The position numbers and the translations under genes were made by a program. The notes beneath the pieces are model-generated. The model ran no database searches. It worked only from the letters and a program-made list of their open reading frames with translations, and was not told where the DNA came from. Of a stretch of DNA of 64,000 nt, positions 32,176-42,645 are shown in pieces (within the stretch, counting starts at the first letter, position 1; the number at the start of each line of letters is the position of its first letter). The stretch is from Flavobacterium fryxellicola (GTDB lineage Bacteria; Bacteroidota; Bacteroidia; Flavobacteriales; Flavobacteriaceae), in contig NZ_FRDK01000011.1 of the NCBI RefSeq assembly GCF_900143245.1, forward strand, positions 56,164-120,163. The letters run 5' to 3'.

Positions 32176-34176
32176 ATGCAAGGAGAAGACGATTTAAGAG
32201 GACTCGCCAAAATAATGGCTTTCATGCGTGCGGTAAGCATCCTATTATTATTGATGCACTTCTACTGGTTTTGCTATAGCTTTTTCTTAGAAAAAGGTTG
32301 GACGCTAGAAATCATCAATAAAATACTAGGTAATTTTCAACGGACGGCAAGCCTGTTCTCTCATACCTTATACACCAAGATTTTTGCTTTGGTATTGTTA
32401 GCTTTAAGCTGTTTGGGAACAAAAGGAGTCAAAAACGAAAAAATTAGTTGGACAAAAATCTACATTGCCTTAATCATTGGATTTATACTCTTCTTTCTCA
32501 ATACACCTTTGTTGAAGTTGCCTGCTGGAATCGCTATCTCCTTGTATATCTTGACTACTTCAGCGGGTTATATTTCGTTAATGGTAGCTGGTGTATGGAT
32601 TAGCCGCCTACTGCGTACCAATCTTATGGATGACGTTTTTAATAATGAGAATGAAAGCTTTATGCAAGAAACCACATTAATGCAAAATGAATATTCCGTT
32701 AATCTGCCAACCAAGTTTTATTACAAAGGAAAATGGAATGAAGGATGGATAAACGTTGTAAATCCTTTCCGAGCCTCCATTGTTTTGGGAACACCAGGTT
32801 CTGGAAAAAGTTATGCGATCATAAACAACTATATCAAGCAGCATATCGAAAAAGGATTTTCCATGTACATCTACGATTTCAAATTCGATGATCTTTCTAC
32901 AATTGCATACAATCATTTATTAAAGCATAGCGACAAGTATATTGTTAAACCAAAGTTCTATATTATCAACTTTGACGACCCTAGCAGAAGCCACCGTTGC
33001 AATCCCATCAATCCCGATTTCATGACTGACATCTCAGATGCTTATGAATCGGCTTATACCATTATGTTGAACCTTAACCGCAGTTGGATACAAAAGCAAG
33101 GGGATTTCTTTGTTGAATCTCCAATTATATTACTGGCCGCTATTATCTGGTATTTGAAAATTTATGATAACGGAAAGTATTGTACGTTTCCACATGCTAT
33201 TGAATTACTGAACAAGAAATATGTTGATGTATTTACCATTCTTACTTCCTACCCTGATCTCGAAAACTATTTATCTCCGTTTATGGATGCTTGGCAAGGT
33301 GGTGCTCAGGATCAGTTGCAAGGGCAAATCGCTTCCGCAAAAATTCCTTTGTCTCGAATGATTTCACCTCAACTCTATTGGGTAATGACTGGTGATGATT
33401 TTTCGTTGGATATCAATAATCCAAATGAACCTAAAATACTTTGCGTTGGAAACAATCCCGATAGACAAAATATTTATTCAGCTGCATTAGGTTTGTATAA
33501 TTCGAGGATTATAAAACTAATCAATAAGAAAGGAAAATTAAAAAGCTCTGTTATAATTGATGAGTTACCAACTATCTACTTTAGAGGTTTGGATAACCTG
33601 ATAGCCACCGCTAGAAGTAATAAAGTAGCGGTCTGTTTGGGTTTTCAGGATTATTCACAATTGACACGTGATTATGGTGATAAGGAAAGTAAAGTCATCC
33701 AAAATACTGTGGGTAATATCTTTAGTGGTCAGGTTGTGGGCGAAACTGCCAAAAGCCTATCAGAACGCTTTGGAAAAGTGTTGCAGAAACGTCAAAGTCT
33801 AACCATCAATCGAAACGACAAATCAACCTCAATATCCACTCAATTAGACAGCTTGATACCAGCTTCTAAAATCTCCACGCTTACCCAAGGAATCTTTGTA
33901 GTAGCTGTTGCAGATAACTTTGACGAACGCATTGAACAGAAAATTTTCCATTCTGAAATTGTAGTGGACAATGAGAAAGTAGCAGCAGAAACAAAGACGT
34001 ATAAAAAGATACCCGTGATTTTATCTTTCGTTGATGAAAATGGCGAAAATCAAATGAAAGCCGAAATTGAGGCTAATTATAGACAGATAAAACGGGATAT
34101 TGTTTTAATTATTGAAAGTGAATTGCAACGAATTAAAAATGATCCTGATTTACAACATTTGGTACAGGAGAGTTAA
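32176..34176 (+). CDS. Type IV coupling protein (MobC/TraG type, YWFCY domain)
   Basis: 666 residues. The N-terminus has the YWFCY motif (about residues 33-40, HFYWFCYSF) and four membrane helices within the first 150 residues. The ATPase domain carries Walker A GTPGSGKSYA (about 206-215), FKFDDLS, and a Walker B-like SSVIIDELPTIYFRG (about 457-471). It links the relaxosome to the transfer channel and pumps DNA. It follows the relaxase by about 150 bases. Family and order mobA-mobB-T4CP are standard. Complete, with a short acidic-end tail. Confidence 0.92.
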   Translation: MQGEDDLRGLAKIMAFMRAVSILLLLMHFYWFCYSFFLEKGWTLEIINKILGNFQRTASLFSHTLYTKIFALVLLALSCLGTKGVKNEKISWTKIYIALIIGFILFFLNTPLLKLPAGIAISLYILTTSAGYISLMVAGVWISRLLRTNLMDDVFNNENESFMQETTLMQNEYSVNLPTKFYYKGKWNEGWINVVNPFRASIVLGTPGSGKSYAIINNYIKQHIEKGFSMYIYDFKFDDLSTIAYNHLLKHSDKYIVKPKFYIINFDDPSRSHRCNPINPDFMTDISDAYESAYTIMLNLNRSWIQKQGDFFVESPIILLAAIIWYLKIYDNGKYCTFPHAIELLNKKYVDVFTILTSYPDLENYLSPFMDAWQGGAQDQLQGQIASAKIPLSRMISPQLYWVMTGDDFSLDINNPNEPKILCVGNNPDRQNIYSAALGLYNSRIIKLINKKGKLKSSVIIDELPTIYFRGLDNLIATARSNKVAVCLGFQDYSQLTRDYGDKESKVIQNTVGNIFSGQVVGETAKSLSERFGKVLQKRQSLTINRNDKSTSISTQLDSLIPASKISTLTQGIFVVAVADNFDERIEQKIFHSEIVVDNEKVAAETKTYKKIPVILSFVDENGENQMKAEIEANYRQIKRDIVLIIESELQRIKNDPDLQHLVQES

Positions 34177-34243
34177 AACCGTAAGTTGGAAATTGAAGAA
34201 ATTAATTCTAAACGTTTGTGATTATGTACATATCTGTGATTTT

Positions 34244-34261
34244 TGTTCATATTAATGAACA
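34244..34261. promoter_or_regulatory. Inverted-repeat operator before the XRE gene
   Basis: TGTTCAT-ATTA-ATGAACA, seven-base perfect arms, ends nine bases before the ATG of the XRE-type gene at 34271. It is a likely binding site of that regulator. Confidence 0.55.
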
Positions 34262-34270
34262 TTTACAGAA

Positions 34271-34561
34271 ATGAGCGCAAAAAAACAAATCATATTCCCT
34301 AAACACCAGCTCCTTTTAGAGCAAATAGGTGAGAATATTAAACTAGCTCGAAAAAAAAGAAAACTAACCGTTATACAAATCGCAGAAAGAGCAGATATAG
34401 CAAGAACTACTTTATATCACATAGAAAAAGGAACTTCAAGTACAGCAATAGGTGCTTATTTCAATGTACTTCGAGTTTTAGGACTTCAAGATGATTTTCT
34501 AAAACTAGCTGCAGATGATGAACTAGGTCGAAAACTCCAAGATTTCGAATTGCTAAAATAA
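34271..34561 (+). CDS. XRE family helix-turn-helix regulator
   Basis: 96 residues. HTH at about 17-63 (QIGENIKLARKKRKLTVIQIAERADIARTTLYHIEKG), followed by a short helix and the tail DDELGRKLQDFELLK. This arrangement is often seen in regulators placed before HipA-like or restriction genes. It precedes the type I restriction genes by about 190 bases and has its own inverted repeat at 34244-34261. A control protein of the restriction locus is likely. Alternatively it is a leftover HipB-like gene without partner. Confidence 0.75.
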   Translation: MSAKKQIIFPKHQLLLEQIGENIKLARKKRKLTVIQIAERADIARTTLYHIEKGTSSTAIGAYFNVLRVLGLQDDFLKLAADDELGRKLQDFELLK

Positions 34562-34754
34562 TGTAAAAACATAACAGGCCCACTAGCAAAACCTATATCT
34601 ATGTTTACGCCTATTACCATGAAATCCCCCGACCTAAATTGATAAGTATCTTAGCATTATAATACGCTGGAAGAAAAAAAGCATATTAAATATTGAAATA
34701 GCAGTAAAAACGGCTATTCTTGGTATATTTACCAATTCAAAAAATACAATAAAA

Positions 34755-36839
34755 ATGAATATCAATATCCTTCAATACGAAAGAGACGTTTGGAAAACCG
34801 CAGATTTACTAATAGCATCTGGAATAAAGCAAAGTGATTTTCCTAAATATATGATGCCTTTCTTTGCGCTGTTAATGGTAGAGAGTAGATTAGTAAGAGA
34901 AGCAAAAAGACTAAAAGAAGAAATTGGAGATATTGATATTGAGGATTTTATCGAAATGTTTCAACTCGAAGGATTAGGATATAACGATTTCGTAATTCGC
35001 AAAAACAAAACACTAAAAGACATTTGTAAAAATGACAAAACTTTTGATGTAGATTTTCACGCCTATTTAAAAGCTTTTGATGCGGAAACTAAATATTTAT
35101 TAGGAGTTGATAAAGGAACTGAAGAGGAAAAATTTTTGGATATTTCGGGTATTAGTGGATTATTAAAAAAGAAAAGAATATTATTTGAAACAGTGCAAAC
35201 CTGGAGCGAAATAGATTTGACACCTTTCAATAATTCTGAAATCACCACTTTAGAAGAGCACATCAAACGTAAATGGGCTGATATATCGGCAGAAACAGCA
35301 GGAGAACAATATACACCTGATGATATTATTACTTTGATTACAGACATTATAGCTTCTAAAATTGAGGATAATGATACCTTTTTAACGATTTATGACCCGA
35401 CGTGTGGTGGAGGAAATTTATTGTACGGTGTAGAAGATAAAATCAAAGAAAAATTCAGAAGACCAACAAAGACACACGGTCAAGACTGGAACGATAGCTT
35501 GTACGCTTTAGCGAAAATTGAAAGTCGTTTTAGAACAGATAGTCAAATAGAATACGGTAATACATTAACGGATATTAAATTCATTGAAAAGAAATTTGAT
35601 GTTATTGTCGCTAATCCACCTTACGGAGTAGATTGGAAAGGTTTTCAAAAAGACATACAAAATGACACTACCGAAAGATTCGTTGCTTTACCATCAATTT
35701 CTGACGGACAGTTTTTGTTTACACAACATATTTTATACCAATTGGGTGATGATGGCTTAGCCGTTGTGGTTCACAATGGTTCAACTTTATTTAGTGGTGA
35801 TGCGGGTAGTGGCGAAAGCGCTATTCGTAAACATTTCCTAGACAATGATTGGGTAGAAGCAATTATTCAAATGCCAACAGATGAATTTTTCAATACAGGG
35901 ATTTATACTTATTTATGGATTTTCAACAAGAACAAACCAGCAGACAGAAAAGACAAAGTAATGTTGATTAATGCCGCTAATTTATTTGTGCCTTTAAAGA
36001 AAAGCAAAGGAAAAAAACGCAAAGAAATGGCAGCTGATAACAGGCTAGAGATTGTTAATGCTTTTACAGATTTTAAAGAAAATGAGTTTTGCAAAATCTT
36101 TGACAAATGGCATTTCTATTTCAACAAACAATCCATAATGCTAACCAATATTGATAGTAATGGAAAGGCTATCGAAATGCCTAATAAAGTAACAAAAGAA
36201 GGCGATATTACAGAAGAGAAAAGTATCAAGTTAGATACTAACACAATCGCAATTTTAGATAGTTTTGAAGCGAACGGAATGAAAGCCATTAACGAAATGG
36301 TAATTACAACCTTTGATAATAAAACACATACCAGTTTAGCCAATTATTACGAAGACTATTTTAAAGCGTTTGTAAATGATTTTGATTATAAAGACGATGC
36401 CTTTATATTAATTGACAATCAAGGAAACTCTTTTGAATACGACAACCACAAAGAAAGTATTGTTGTAAAAGACAAAAAACAAAAGGAGACGTTTTTAGGT
36501 AACGGTAAAATTGTAATTAAATCTTTTTTCAAAAAGGCGACTAAAACTAAAGAAGAATACATTTTAGTGACTGCCGAATTGACTAAAGACCTTCAAAAAG
36601 ATTATGAAATAATTCCCTTCCAACCTATTGAAGAAGAAAACCAAAAGCAAATTGCGGCTTTTATGGCAAAATACATAACCAAGCCTTTTGAGTATTTAGA
36701 TAACACCATTGGAGTAGAAATCAACTTTAATAAAGTATTCTATAAACCTGAAAAATTGAGAAATGTTATAGCAATAACTGCAGATTTAATGGAGTTAGAA
36801 AATGATTTAGCTAACCTTGAAAAAGAATTAGCAATATGA
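34755..36839 (+). CDS. hsdM: Type I restriction-modification DNA methyltransferase HsdM
   Basis: 694 residues. An N-terminal helical domain (HsdM_N) precedes the N6-adenine methyltransferase domain with motif I DPTCGGGNLLYGV (Asp213) and motif IV NPPYGVDWKG (Asn287-Tyr290). The AEQYTPDDIITLITDII segment is the usual SAM-side helix. It methylates adenine at the recognition site set by HsdS and forms the restriction complex with HsdR. The stop overlaps the hsdS start by 4 bases. The C-terminal 200 residues are longer than in the E. coli enzyme, as is common in Bacteroidetes. Confidence 0.93.
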   Translation: MNINILQYERDVWKTADLLIASGIKQSDFPKYMMPFFALLMVESRLVREAKRLKEEIGDIDIEDFIEMFQLEGLGYNDFVIRKNKTLKDICKNDKTFDVDFHAYLKAFDAETKYLLGVDKGTEEEKFLDISGISGLLKKKRILFETVQTWSEIDLTPFNNSEITTLEEHIKRKWADISAETAGEQYTPDDIITLITDIIASKIEDNDTFLTIYDPTCGGGNLLYGVEDKIKEKFRRPTKTHGQDWNDSLYALAKIESRFRTDSQIEYGNTLTDIKFIEKKFDVIVANPPYGVDWKGFQKDIQNDTTERFVALPSISDGQFLFTQHILYQLGDDGLAVVVHNGSTLFSGDAGSGESAIRKHFLDNDWVEAIIQMPTDEFFNTGIYTYLWIFNKNKPADRKDKVMLINAANLFVPLKKSKGKKRKEMAADNRLEIVNAFTDFKENEFCKIFDKWHFYFNKQSIMLTNIDSNGKAIEMPNKVTKEGDITEEKSIKLDTNTIAILDSFEANGMKAINEMVITTFDNKTHTSLANYYEDYFKAFVNDFDYKDDAFILIDNQGNSFEYDNHKESIVVKDKKQKETFLGNGKIVIKSFFKKATKTKEEYILVTAELTKDLQKDYEIIPFQPIEEENQKQIAAFMAKYITKPFEYLDNTIGVEINFNKVFYKPEKLRNVIAITADLMELENDLANLEKELAI

Positions 36840-38155
36840 TAAAATGCGACATTTACAAACCATCAGGCATTGATTGGTTGGGTGATATTCCAAATGATTG
36901 GGAATTTAAGAGATTAAAAGATTTTGGCTCATTTCAAAATGGAGTAAGTAAGGGAAAAGAATATTTCGGTTTTGGATGTCCTTTTGTTAGTTATGGTAAC
37001 GTTTACAATAATACTATTTCTATTGATAAGATTGATAAATTAGCAAACTCAAATAAAGAGGAACAAAAACTATATTCTGTAAGAGAAGGAGATGTTTTTT
37101 TTACAAGGACTTCAGAAACCATAGATGAAATAGGCATTGCTAGTACTTGTCAATCTACAATTGAAACAGCTACTTTTTCTGGATTTGTAATACGATTTAG
37201 ACAAAACGGTAAAGTATTATCAAAAGAGTTTTCTAATTATTTTTTTAAAGCAAATTCAAATAGATTATTTCTTTCTAATGAAATTAATATAGTTACGAGA
37301 GCTTCTTTAAGTCAAGGTGTTTTAGGTAATTTACCAGTTTTAATTCCTTCAAAGAAAGAACAAGCAACCATTGCCAATTACCTCGATACTAAAGTCCAAG
37401 CATTAGACAAAAAAATAAGCCTATTAACTCAAAAAGCAAACTATTACAAAGAATATCGCAAAAGTATTATTAACGAAACAGTTTGTAAAGGTTTAGATAA
37501 AACCGTGAAGTTGAAAGACAGTGGTATTGATTGGATTGGTCAAATTCCTAAACATTGGGAAGTAAAGCGATTGAAAGATAGTTTTAAATTATTTACAGGA
37601 AATAGTATTTCTGATAAGGGATTGTACGAGGATAGAAATAATAGCATAGATTACATTGCAACTAAAGATATTGATTTTGAAACTGGAAAACTAAAGTATG
37701 ATAATGGTATTTATATTCCGATTGGCAACAAAGAATTCAAAATAGCAAAAAAACATTCTATACTTATCTGTTTAGAAGGTGCAAGTGCTGGAAAAAAAAT
37801 TGGCTTTACGGATAGAGATGTTTGTTTTGTAAACAAACTTTGCTCAATTAAAAGTTTTTCGAAAAATTCAAATGATAAATATTTATATTATTTTACTCAA
37901 TCTCCGCTATTTGAAAAACAATTTTTTGCAATACTTAATGGGCTAATTGGGGGTGTTGCCTTAAGTTTAATAAAATATTTTGATGTTGTGAAACCAACTC
38001 TAAAAGAACAAACTGAAATCGCCACCTATTTAGATAACAAAACCCAAACAATAGATAAGATAGTTAACAATATCAATACGCAAATTGCAACATTAAAAGA
38101 ACTTCGTAAAACGCTGATAAATGATGTGGTAACAGGGAAAATAAAAGTGTGTTAA
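36836..38155 (+). CDS. hsdS: Type I restriction specificity subunit HsdS
   Basis: 439 residues made of two similar halves. Each starts with a SGIDWxGxIPxxWExKRLKD block (about 4-24 and 225-245), followed by a target recognition domain, and ends in a conserved helix (ATIANYLDTKVQALDKKISLL about 178-200; TEIATYLDNKTQTIDKIVN about 391-410). Each half reads one part of a split recognition sequence. The target cannot be predicted from sequence. Both halves look complete and no inverted repeat for phase variation was seen. It is 1 base from the DUF1016 gene. Confidence 0.92.
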   Translation: MIKCDIYKPSGIDWLGDIPNDWEFKRLKDFGSFQNGVSKGKEYFGFGCPFVSYGNVYNNTISIDKIDKLANSNKEEQKLYSVREGDVFFTRTSETIDEIGIASTCQSTIETATFSGFVIRFRQNGKVLSKEFSNYFFKANSNRLFLSNEINIVTRASLSQGVLGNLPVLIPSKKEQATIANYLDTKVQALDKKISLLTQKANYYKEYRKSIINETVCKGLDKTVKLKDSGIDWIGQIPKHWEVKRLKDSFKLFTGNSISDKGLYEDRNNSIDYIATKDIDFETGKLKYDNGIYIPIGNKEFKIAKKHSILICLEGASAGKKIGFTDRDVCFVNKLCSIKSFSKNSNDKYLYYFTQSPLFEKQFFAILNGLIGGVALSLIKYFDVVKPTLKEQTEIATYLDNKTQTIDKIVNNINTQIATLKELRKTLINDVVTGKIKVC

Positions 38156-38156
38156 A

Positions 38157-39158
38157 ATGGAACTAAAAAAAGATTTAATACAGCAAATACAAACGATTAT
38201 AACTAATGCGCAAGCAAAAGCAATCCGTAGTGTAGATACTGAAAGAATGCTAATGTATTGGCAAATAGGCAAAACCATTTTTGAAGAAGAGCAACAAGGC
38301 AATGACCGCGCCGAATATGGTAAATTTTTGCTTAAATCTATTTCTAATACCTTTCAACCTCAATTTGGTACCGGTTTTTCGGTACGCCAATTAGAAATGA
38401 ACAGACAATTTTATCGTACATTTCCAAATACGAACGCACTGCGTTCGCAATTCAACTGGACCCATTATCGCACGCTGATACGGATTGATAATCAAGATAA
38501 AATAGAATTCTATGTCGCTGAAACCGAGAAAAATAATTGGTCAGCAAGACAATTAGAAAGACAAGTAAACAGTCAGCTATTTGAACGCTTATTGTTAAGC
38601 AATGATGTACAAGCCGTCCTTGCAGTTGCCCGCGAAGAAAAATTACCAACAGATGCCAAAGAAATTATAAAAGACCCGATGGTTTTGGAATTTTTAGGTT
38701 TGCGTAGCGAATCTGCTTACTACGAGAAAGATTTTGAAGCCGCTATTATTACCCATCTTCAAGAATTTATTTTAGAATTAGGTAATGGCTTTTCCTTTGT
38801 AGCCCGCCAAAAAAGAATACATATTGAGGGCGATGAGTTTTTTATAGATTTAGTTTTCTATAACCGTCTTTTGCAATGCTTTGTCCTCATCGAAATAAAA
38901 ACCACCAAATTGACCCATCAAGACATTGGACAATTACAAATGTATGTCAACTATTACGACCGATTTGAAAAGCAAGATTTTGAAAACCCAACCATAGGAA
39001 TTTTATTGTGTACAGACAAAAATGACGCGGTTGTAAAAATTTCGTTACCTGAAAATAATAGTACTATTATTGCCAGCAAATACCAACTATATTTACCCAC
39101 AGAACAGCAATTGATTGATGAGGTAAAAAAAGAAATTGAAAAATTAGACGCTAATTAA
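38157..39158 (+). CDS. DUF1016 (YhcG) family PD-(D/E)xK nuclease
   Basis: 333 residues. The N-terminal DUF1016_N domain (KDLIQQIQTIITNAQAKAIRSVDTERMLMYWQIGKTIFEEE) and the C-terminal YhcG nuclease domain with FFIDLVFYNRLLQCFVLIEIKT (about 222-243), which supplies the D..ExK catalytic residues (Asp in FIDLVF, Glu and Lys in EIKT). Such proteins are often embedded in type I restriction loci, as here between hsdS and hsdR with gaps of 1 and 3 bases. The role there is unknown; an extra nuclease or a modulator of restriction is possible. Confidence 0.88.
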   Translation: MELKKDLIQQIQTIITNAQAKAIRSVDTERMLMYWQIGKTIFEEEQQGNDRAEYGKFLLKSISNTFQPQFGTGFSVRQLEMNRQFYRTFPNTNALRSQFNWTHYRTLIRIDNQDKIEFYVAETEKNNWSARQLERQVNSQLFERLLLSNDVQAVLAVAREEKLPTDAKEIIKDPMVLEFLGLRSESAYYEKDFEAAIITHLQEFILELGNGFSFVARQKRIHIEGDEFFIDLVFYNRLLQCFVLIEIKTTKLTHQDIGQLQMYVNYYDRFEKQDFENPTIGILLCTDKNDAVVKISLPENNSTIIASKYQLYLPTEQQLIDEVKKEIEKLDAN

Positions 39159-39161
39159 ATT

Positions 39162-42100
39162 ATGAACGAACTTGACTTACAGGATAAATATTTAGTACAC
39201 TTTTTTTGCGAGCGTCCAGATGGTTTGCAATACAAAGAAGCCAAAGCCAATACGGTTTCAGCTAAATTTTTTATCAATGAAGATCTAAAATATTTTATTT
39301 CTGAAACATCGTTAAACAAAGACAATTATAAAAAACTGTTACGCAAGTTTTCTAATAATGAAAAAGAGTTGATGACCGCTTTTACTTCCTTTATAGACGA
39401 AAAGGTAAAATCGTCTATGAATATGGCTCTGTTTATCAATACTAATAAGTCGGTTACGTTTGAAGGCATAAAGTTGCATTTGTTTTATCCAAGTGGTAGC
39501 GAAACTTACGAAGATAAGTTGTTTGATGAAAATGTCTTTTCGATTGTTCAAGAGTTGCCCTATACCTTCAAATATGAGGGAAATACTCGTTTTTCTTTTC
39601 GCCCCGATTTATCCTTTTTCCTTAACGGTATATTTTTAGGTTACAGCGAATTAAAGAGCAATTGGAACAATCAAAATGCCAAGAAAAACGGCAGAAAGAA
39701 AGTGGCAATGGATTATCAGACAGCAGTACAAGAATATCTAAAAATTGCTGATGGTAATGATGTAACGCAAACCGTTAGAAAAGACTTTTTAAAAATATTT
39801 GAAAAAGCCATACATATCACTTCCACAGATATAAACGAAACCTATATCATTAGAAACATCTCCAATCAATTTGAAGAGATAAAAGCCACGGTTACTTCAG
39901 GAGATTATGATTTTGAGAACTACAATAAAAAGGTTATAAATGACTTTAAAGCCTATCCAATTTTAAACAAAGAAGGCGAGAAACTACAACGATTTGAGGA
40001 AGTTTTTAAAGCATTGTACGATAAAAGAATGATAGAAAAAGAAATTCTCTATTATAACTTTATTGAGCGAGAATTAATTAAAAAAGAAGGTAGTAACGTA
40101 AAAGAATACAAACATAATGACGGTCGTTTAATAAGTCCTAGACCCAAACAAAAATTTGGTACAGATAAAATAATTAATAAAATTAATGAGTTTTTAGAAC
40201 ACGAAAACGAACCTGATTATTTTATTACAAAACTCGAAAAAGAATTAAAGGCAAAAGGTTTTGGGGAGAATCAAATTAAAGATCTAATTAACAAAAGACA
40301 AAAATATCAAAACAATAAAAATGTCTATTCCTTATTATTGCAATATGCAGCTGGATTTGGAAAAAGTAATATTATTGGTTGGACAGCATTACAACTAAAA
40401 GATTATCGCAAAGAGGGTGTTTATGTGTATGACAAGGTAATGTTGGTTGTTGATAGATTGCAATTACGGGATCAATTAGATTCGATGCTTCACAATATGA
40501 ACGTTCAAAAGGGAATGTTCCTTGAGGCATCAGATAAAAAAAGTTTTATGACTGCTTTAAGTAGTGATAAAAGAGTGATTGTCGTTAACGTTCAAAAATT
40601 TGCAACAGTCGCAGCTATTTTAGATGATGAGGTTACTACAAAATTATCGAAATTAAGAATAGCTTTTTTAATTGATGAAATTCATAGGAGTAATAGTGGA
40701 GCACAACACGAAGAAATGATAAGTGTTTTTGATGAATTACAAAGTAGTTTTGATACTAACAAGCAATACACATCAACAGCAAATAAAAAGAATTTAATAA
40801 TTGGATTTACTGCAACACCAAGCGATCATACATTGGCTCGATTTGGAGAGTATAATAAATACGCCGAGGCAGAGAAAATCTGGATTCCTTTTGACAGTTA
40901 TACAATGAAAGAAGCCATCGAAGATGGTTTTATATTAAACCCAATAAAAGGGATTGTTCCTGTTTCTTCGAAAATGTATTTTGAAATTCCTGAAAACGAA
41001 TTAGAAGGTTTTGAAAAATCTATGGGCTATGAAGAAATTCCAGACAATACTGATACGGGAATAGATGATGAAGGTAAAAAATATGCCATTCGAAAAAAGA
41101 AAATTTATGCCAATCCACAAAGAATTGAAGCAATTGCTAAATTCATATCAGAAAGATTAGTTACAACAGTATATCATAACATTAGAGGAACCGCTAAAGC
41201 AATGTTAGCCGTTTCCTCTATACCAAATGCAATCAAATACAAAAGATTAATTGACAAGCAATACAAAACATTAGTTGAACAAAAAAAGTACGAAAGATTC
41301 AAAGAAGCACCAATTTATATCGTTTATTCAGACAGTCAAGACCATCCAAGTAGTAATAGTATTAATGATGGTTTGAATGAAAAACAAGTTTTGCAAAACT
41401 TTAAATTAGCCAAAAACGGTTTAATAATAGTCGTTGATAAATTGCAAACAGGATTTGACGAACCTAAATTGCATACCTTATTTTTAGACAAGGAAATTAG
41501 AGGTATAAATGCTATTCAAACTATTTCCAGAGTAAATAGAACTACTAAATATAAAAATGATTGTAAGATTATTGATTTGTCTTATAAGAATGTTAATGTC
41601 AAAAACATAAAACTGGCATTTGAACATTTCAGTAATGTAGTCGTTTCAGACTTTGATCCATTAGGAGACGAGCAGAAATTGGAAATTTATTTGAAGGAGT
41701 TGAAAGAGAACAATTTGTTTATAAAACACTTCAAATCCTTTCAACAATACCACACTTCGAATCCTGATATAAGCATCATTTTAACAATCGACAATGATTT
41801 TACACGATTTATTACCTCTGATAAGAAAGAAGCAAAGAAATTAAAAAAGAAAGTTAGTGCCTATTTCAAAATATTAAACCTAATTGAGTTTGTTATTGAA
41901 ATAGATAAAAAATATAGTGAAGAATTATTTCTACAGTTTTGGCGTAAATTCAATATCATTTATGGTCAAATCAATACAGATAACGAAATCATTGATGATG
42001 TTGAAATATACTTTGATAACAAAATAGGGATTGTTGTTCCGCAAGATTATGTTGTAAAAGATATAAAACCAAAAATTTTAGGAGAACCAGCTGGAGAATA

Positions 42101-42428
42101 TGGAGATAACAAATTCAAATATAACATTCTAAAAGTAATTGAAAAACGCAATCAAGAAGAAGAAGCTATTGCAGAATTAATTGCAGATTTTGAAATTAAA
42201 ATTGATACTTTTTTCAGTTTCATCACAATAGATGAAATGGGAAAAAGATTAATTGCAAAAATTAAAGACACTGGTTCAGTATTTTCTCAAGAAGAAATAT
42301 ATGCTGATTTCAACAAATTGTATAGAAAATATACCATAATGAATAAGGAATTAGGAGAGTTTTTCAAAAGAGAAACTAAAGATATTCTAACCCAATTGTG
42401 TGACGATTTTCAGAGAAGTATAAATTAA
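39162..42428 (+). CDS. hsdR: Type I restriction endonuclease subunit HsdR
   Basis: 1088 residues. The N-terminal nuclease domain shows FRPDLSFFLNGIFLGYSELKSNW (about 147-169; PD..ExK). The translocase has Walker A-like AAGFGKSNI (about 394-402), LIDEIHRSNSG (DEIH at about 503-507), GFTATP (about 546-551) and QTISRVNRT (about 786-794). It cuts DNA far from the site after ATP-driven translocation. It closes the hsdM-hsdS-DUF1016-hsdR operon. Complete and of normal length for this branch. The nearest parallel is the Bacteroidetes HsdR type without long C-terminal extension. Confidence 0.93.
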   Translation: MNELDLQDKYLVHFFCERPDGLQYKEAKANTVSAKFFINEDLKYFISETSLNKDNYKKLLRKFSNNEKELMTAFTSFIDEKVKSSMNMALFINTNKSVTFEGIKLHLFYPSGSETYEDKLFDENVFSIVQELPYTFKYEGNTRFSFRPDLSFFLNGIFLGYSELKSNWNNQNAKKNGRKKVAMDYQTAVQEYLKIADGNDVTQTVRKDFLKIFEKAIHITSTDINETYIIRNISNQFEEIKATVTSGDYDFENYNKKVINDFKAYPILNKEGEKLQRFEEVFKALYDKRMIEKEILYYNFIERELIKKEGSNVKEYKHNDGRLISPRPKQKFGTDKIINKINEFLEHENEPDYFITKLEKELKAKGFGENQIKDLINKRQKYQNNKNVYSLLLQYAAGFGKSNIIGWTALQLKDYRKEGVYVYDKVMLVVDRLQLRDQLDSMLHNMNVQKGMFLEASDKKSFMTALSSDKRVIVVNVQKFATVAAILDDEVTTKLSKLRIAFLIDEIHRSNSGAQHEEMISVFDELQSSFDTNKQYTSTANKKNLIIGFTATPSDHTLARFGEYNKYAEAEKIWIPFDSYTMKEAIEDGFILNPIKGIVPVSSKMYFEIPENELEGFEKSMGYEEIPDNTDTGIDDEGKKYAIRKKKIYANPQRIEAIAKFISERLVTTVYHNIRGTAKAMLAVSSIPNAIKYKRLIDKQYKTLVEQKKYERFKEAPIYIVYSDSQDHPSSNSINDGLNEKQVLQNFKLAKNGLIIVVDKLQTGFDEPKLHTLFLDKEIRGINAIQTISRVNRTTKYKNDCKIIDLSYKNVNVKNIKLAFEHFSNVVVSDFDPLGDEQKLEIYLKELKENNLFIKHFKSFQQYHTSNPDISIILTIDNDFTRFITSDKKEAKKLKKKVSAYFKILNLIEFVIEIDKKYSEELFLQFWRKFNIIYGQINTDNEIIDDVEIYFDNKIGIVVPQDYVVKDIKPKILGEPAGEYGDNKFKYNILKVIEKRNQEEEAIAELIADFEIKIDTFFSFITIDEMGKRLIAKIKDTGSVFSQEEIYADFNKLYRKYTIMNKELGEFFKRETKDILTQLCDDFQRSIN

Positions 42429-42645
42429 AATTTTAGCTAATAAACCCAACCAACTTGTCAATAATATGCACTGTACATTTAATCAAAGAATTCAGCATAT
42501 ACTATAAGATAAATACAAGAAGTAAATGGTTTTTGGTGATTGTATCAAATTTCGAATGAATGATATCAGATTTGGATTAACCTAATACCTTAAACCCGAT
42601 GGAGCGACCTTGTAATCCGTTCCTATAATCATAAACCAAACAACT

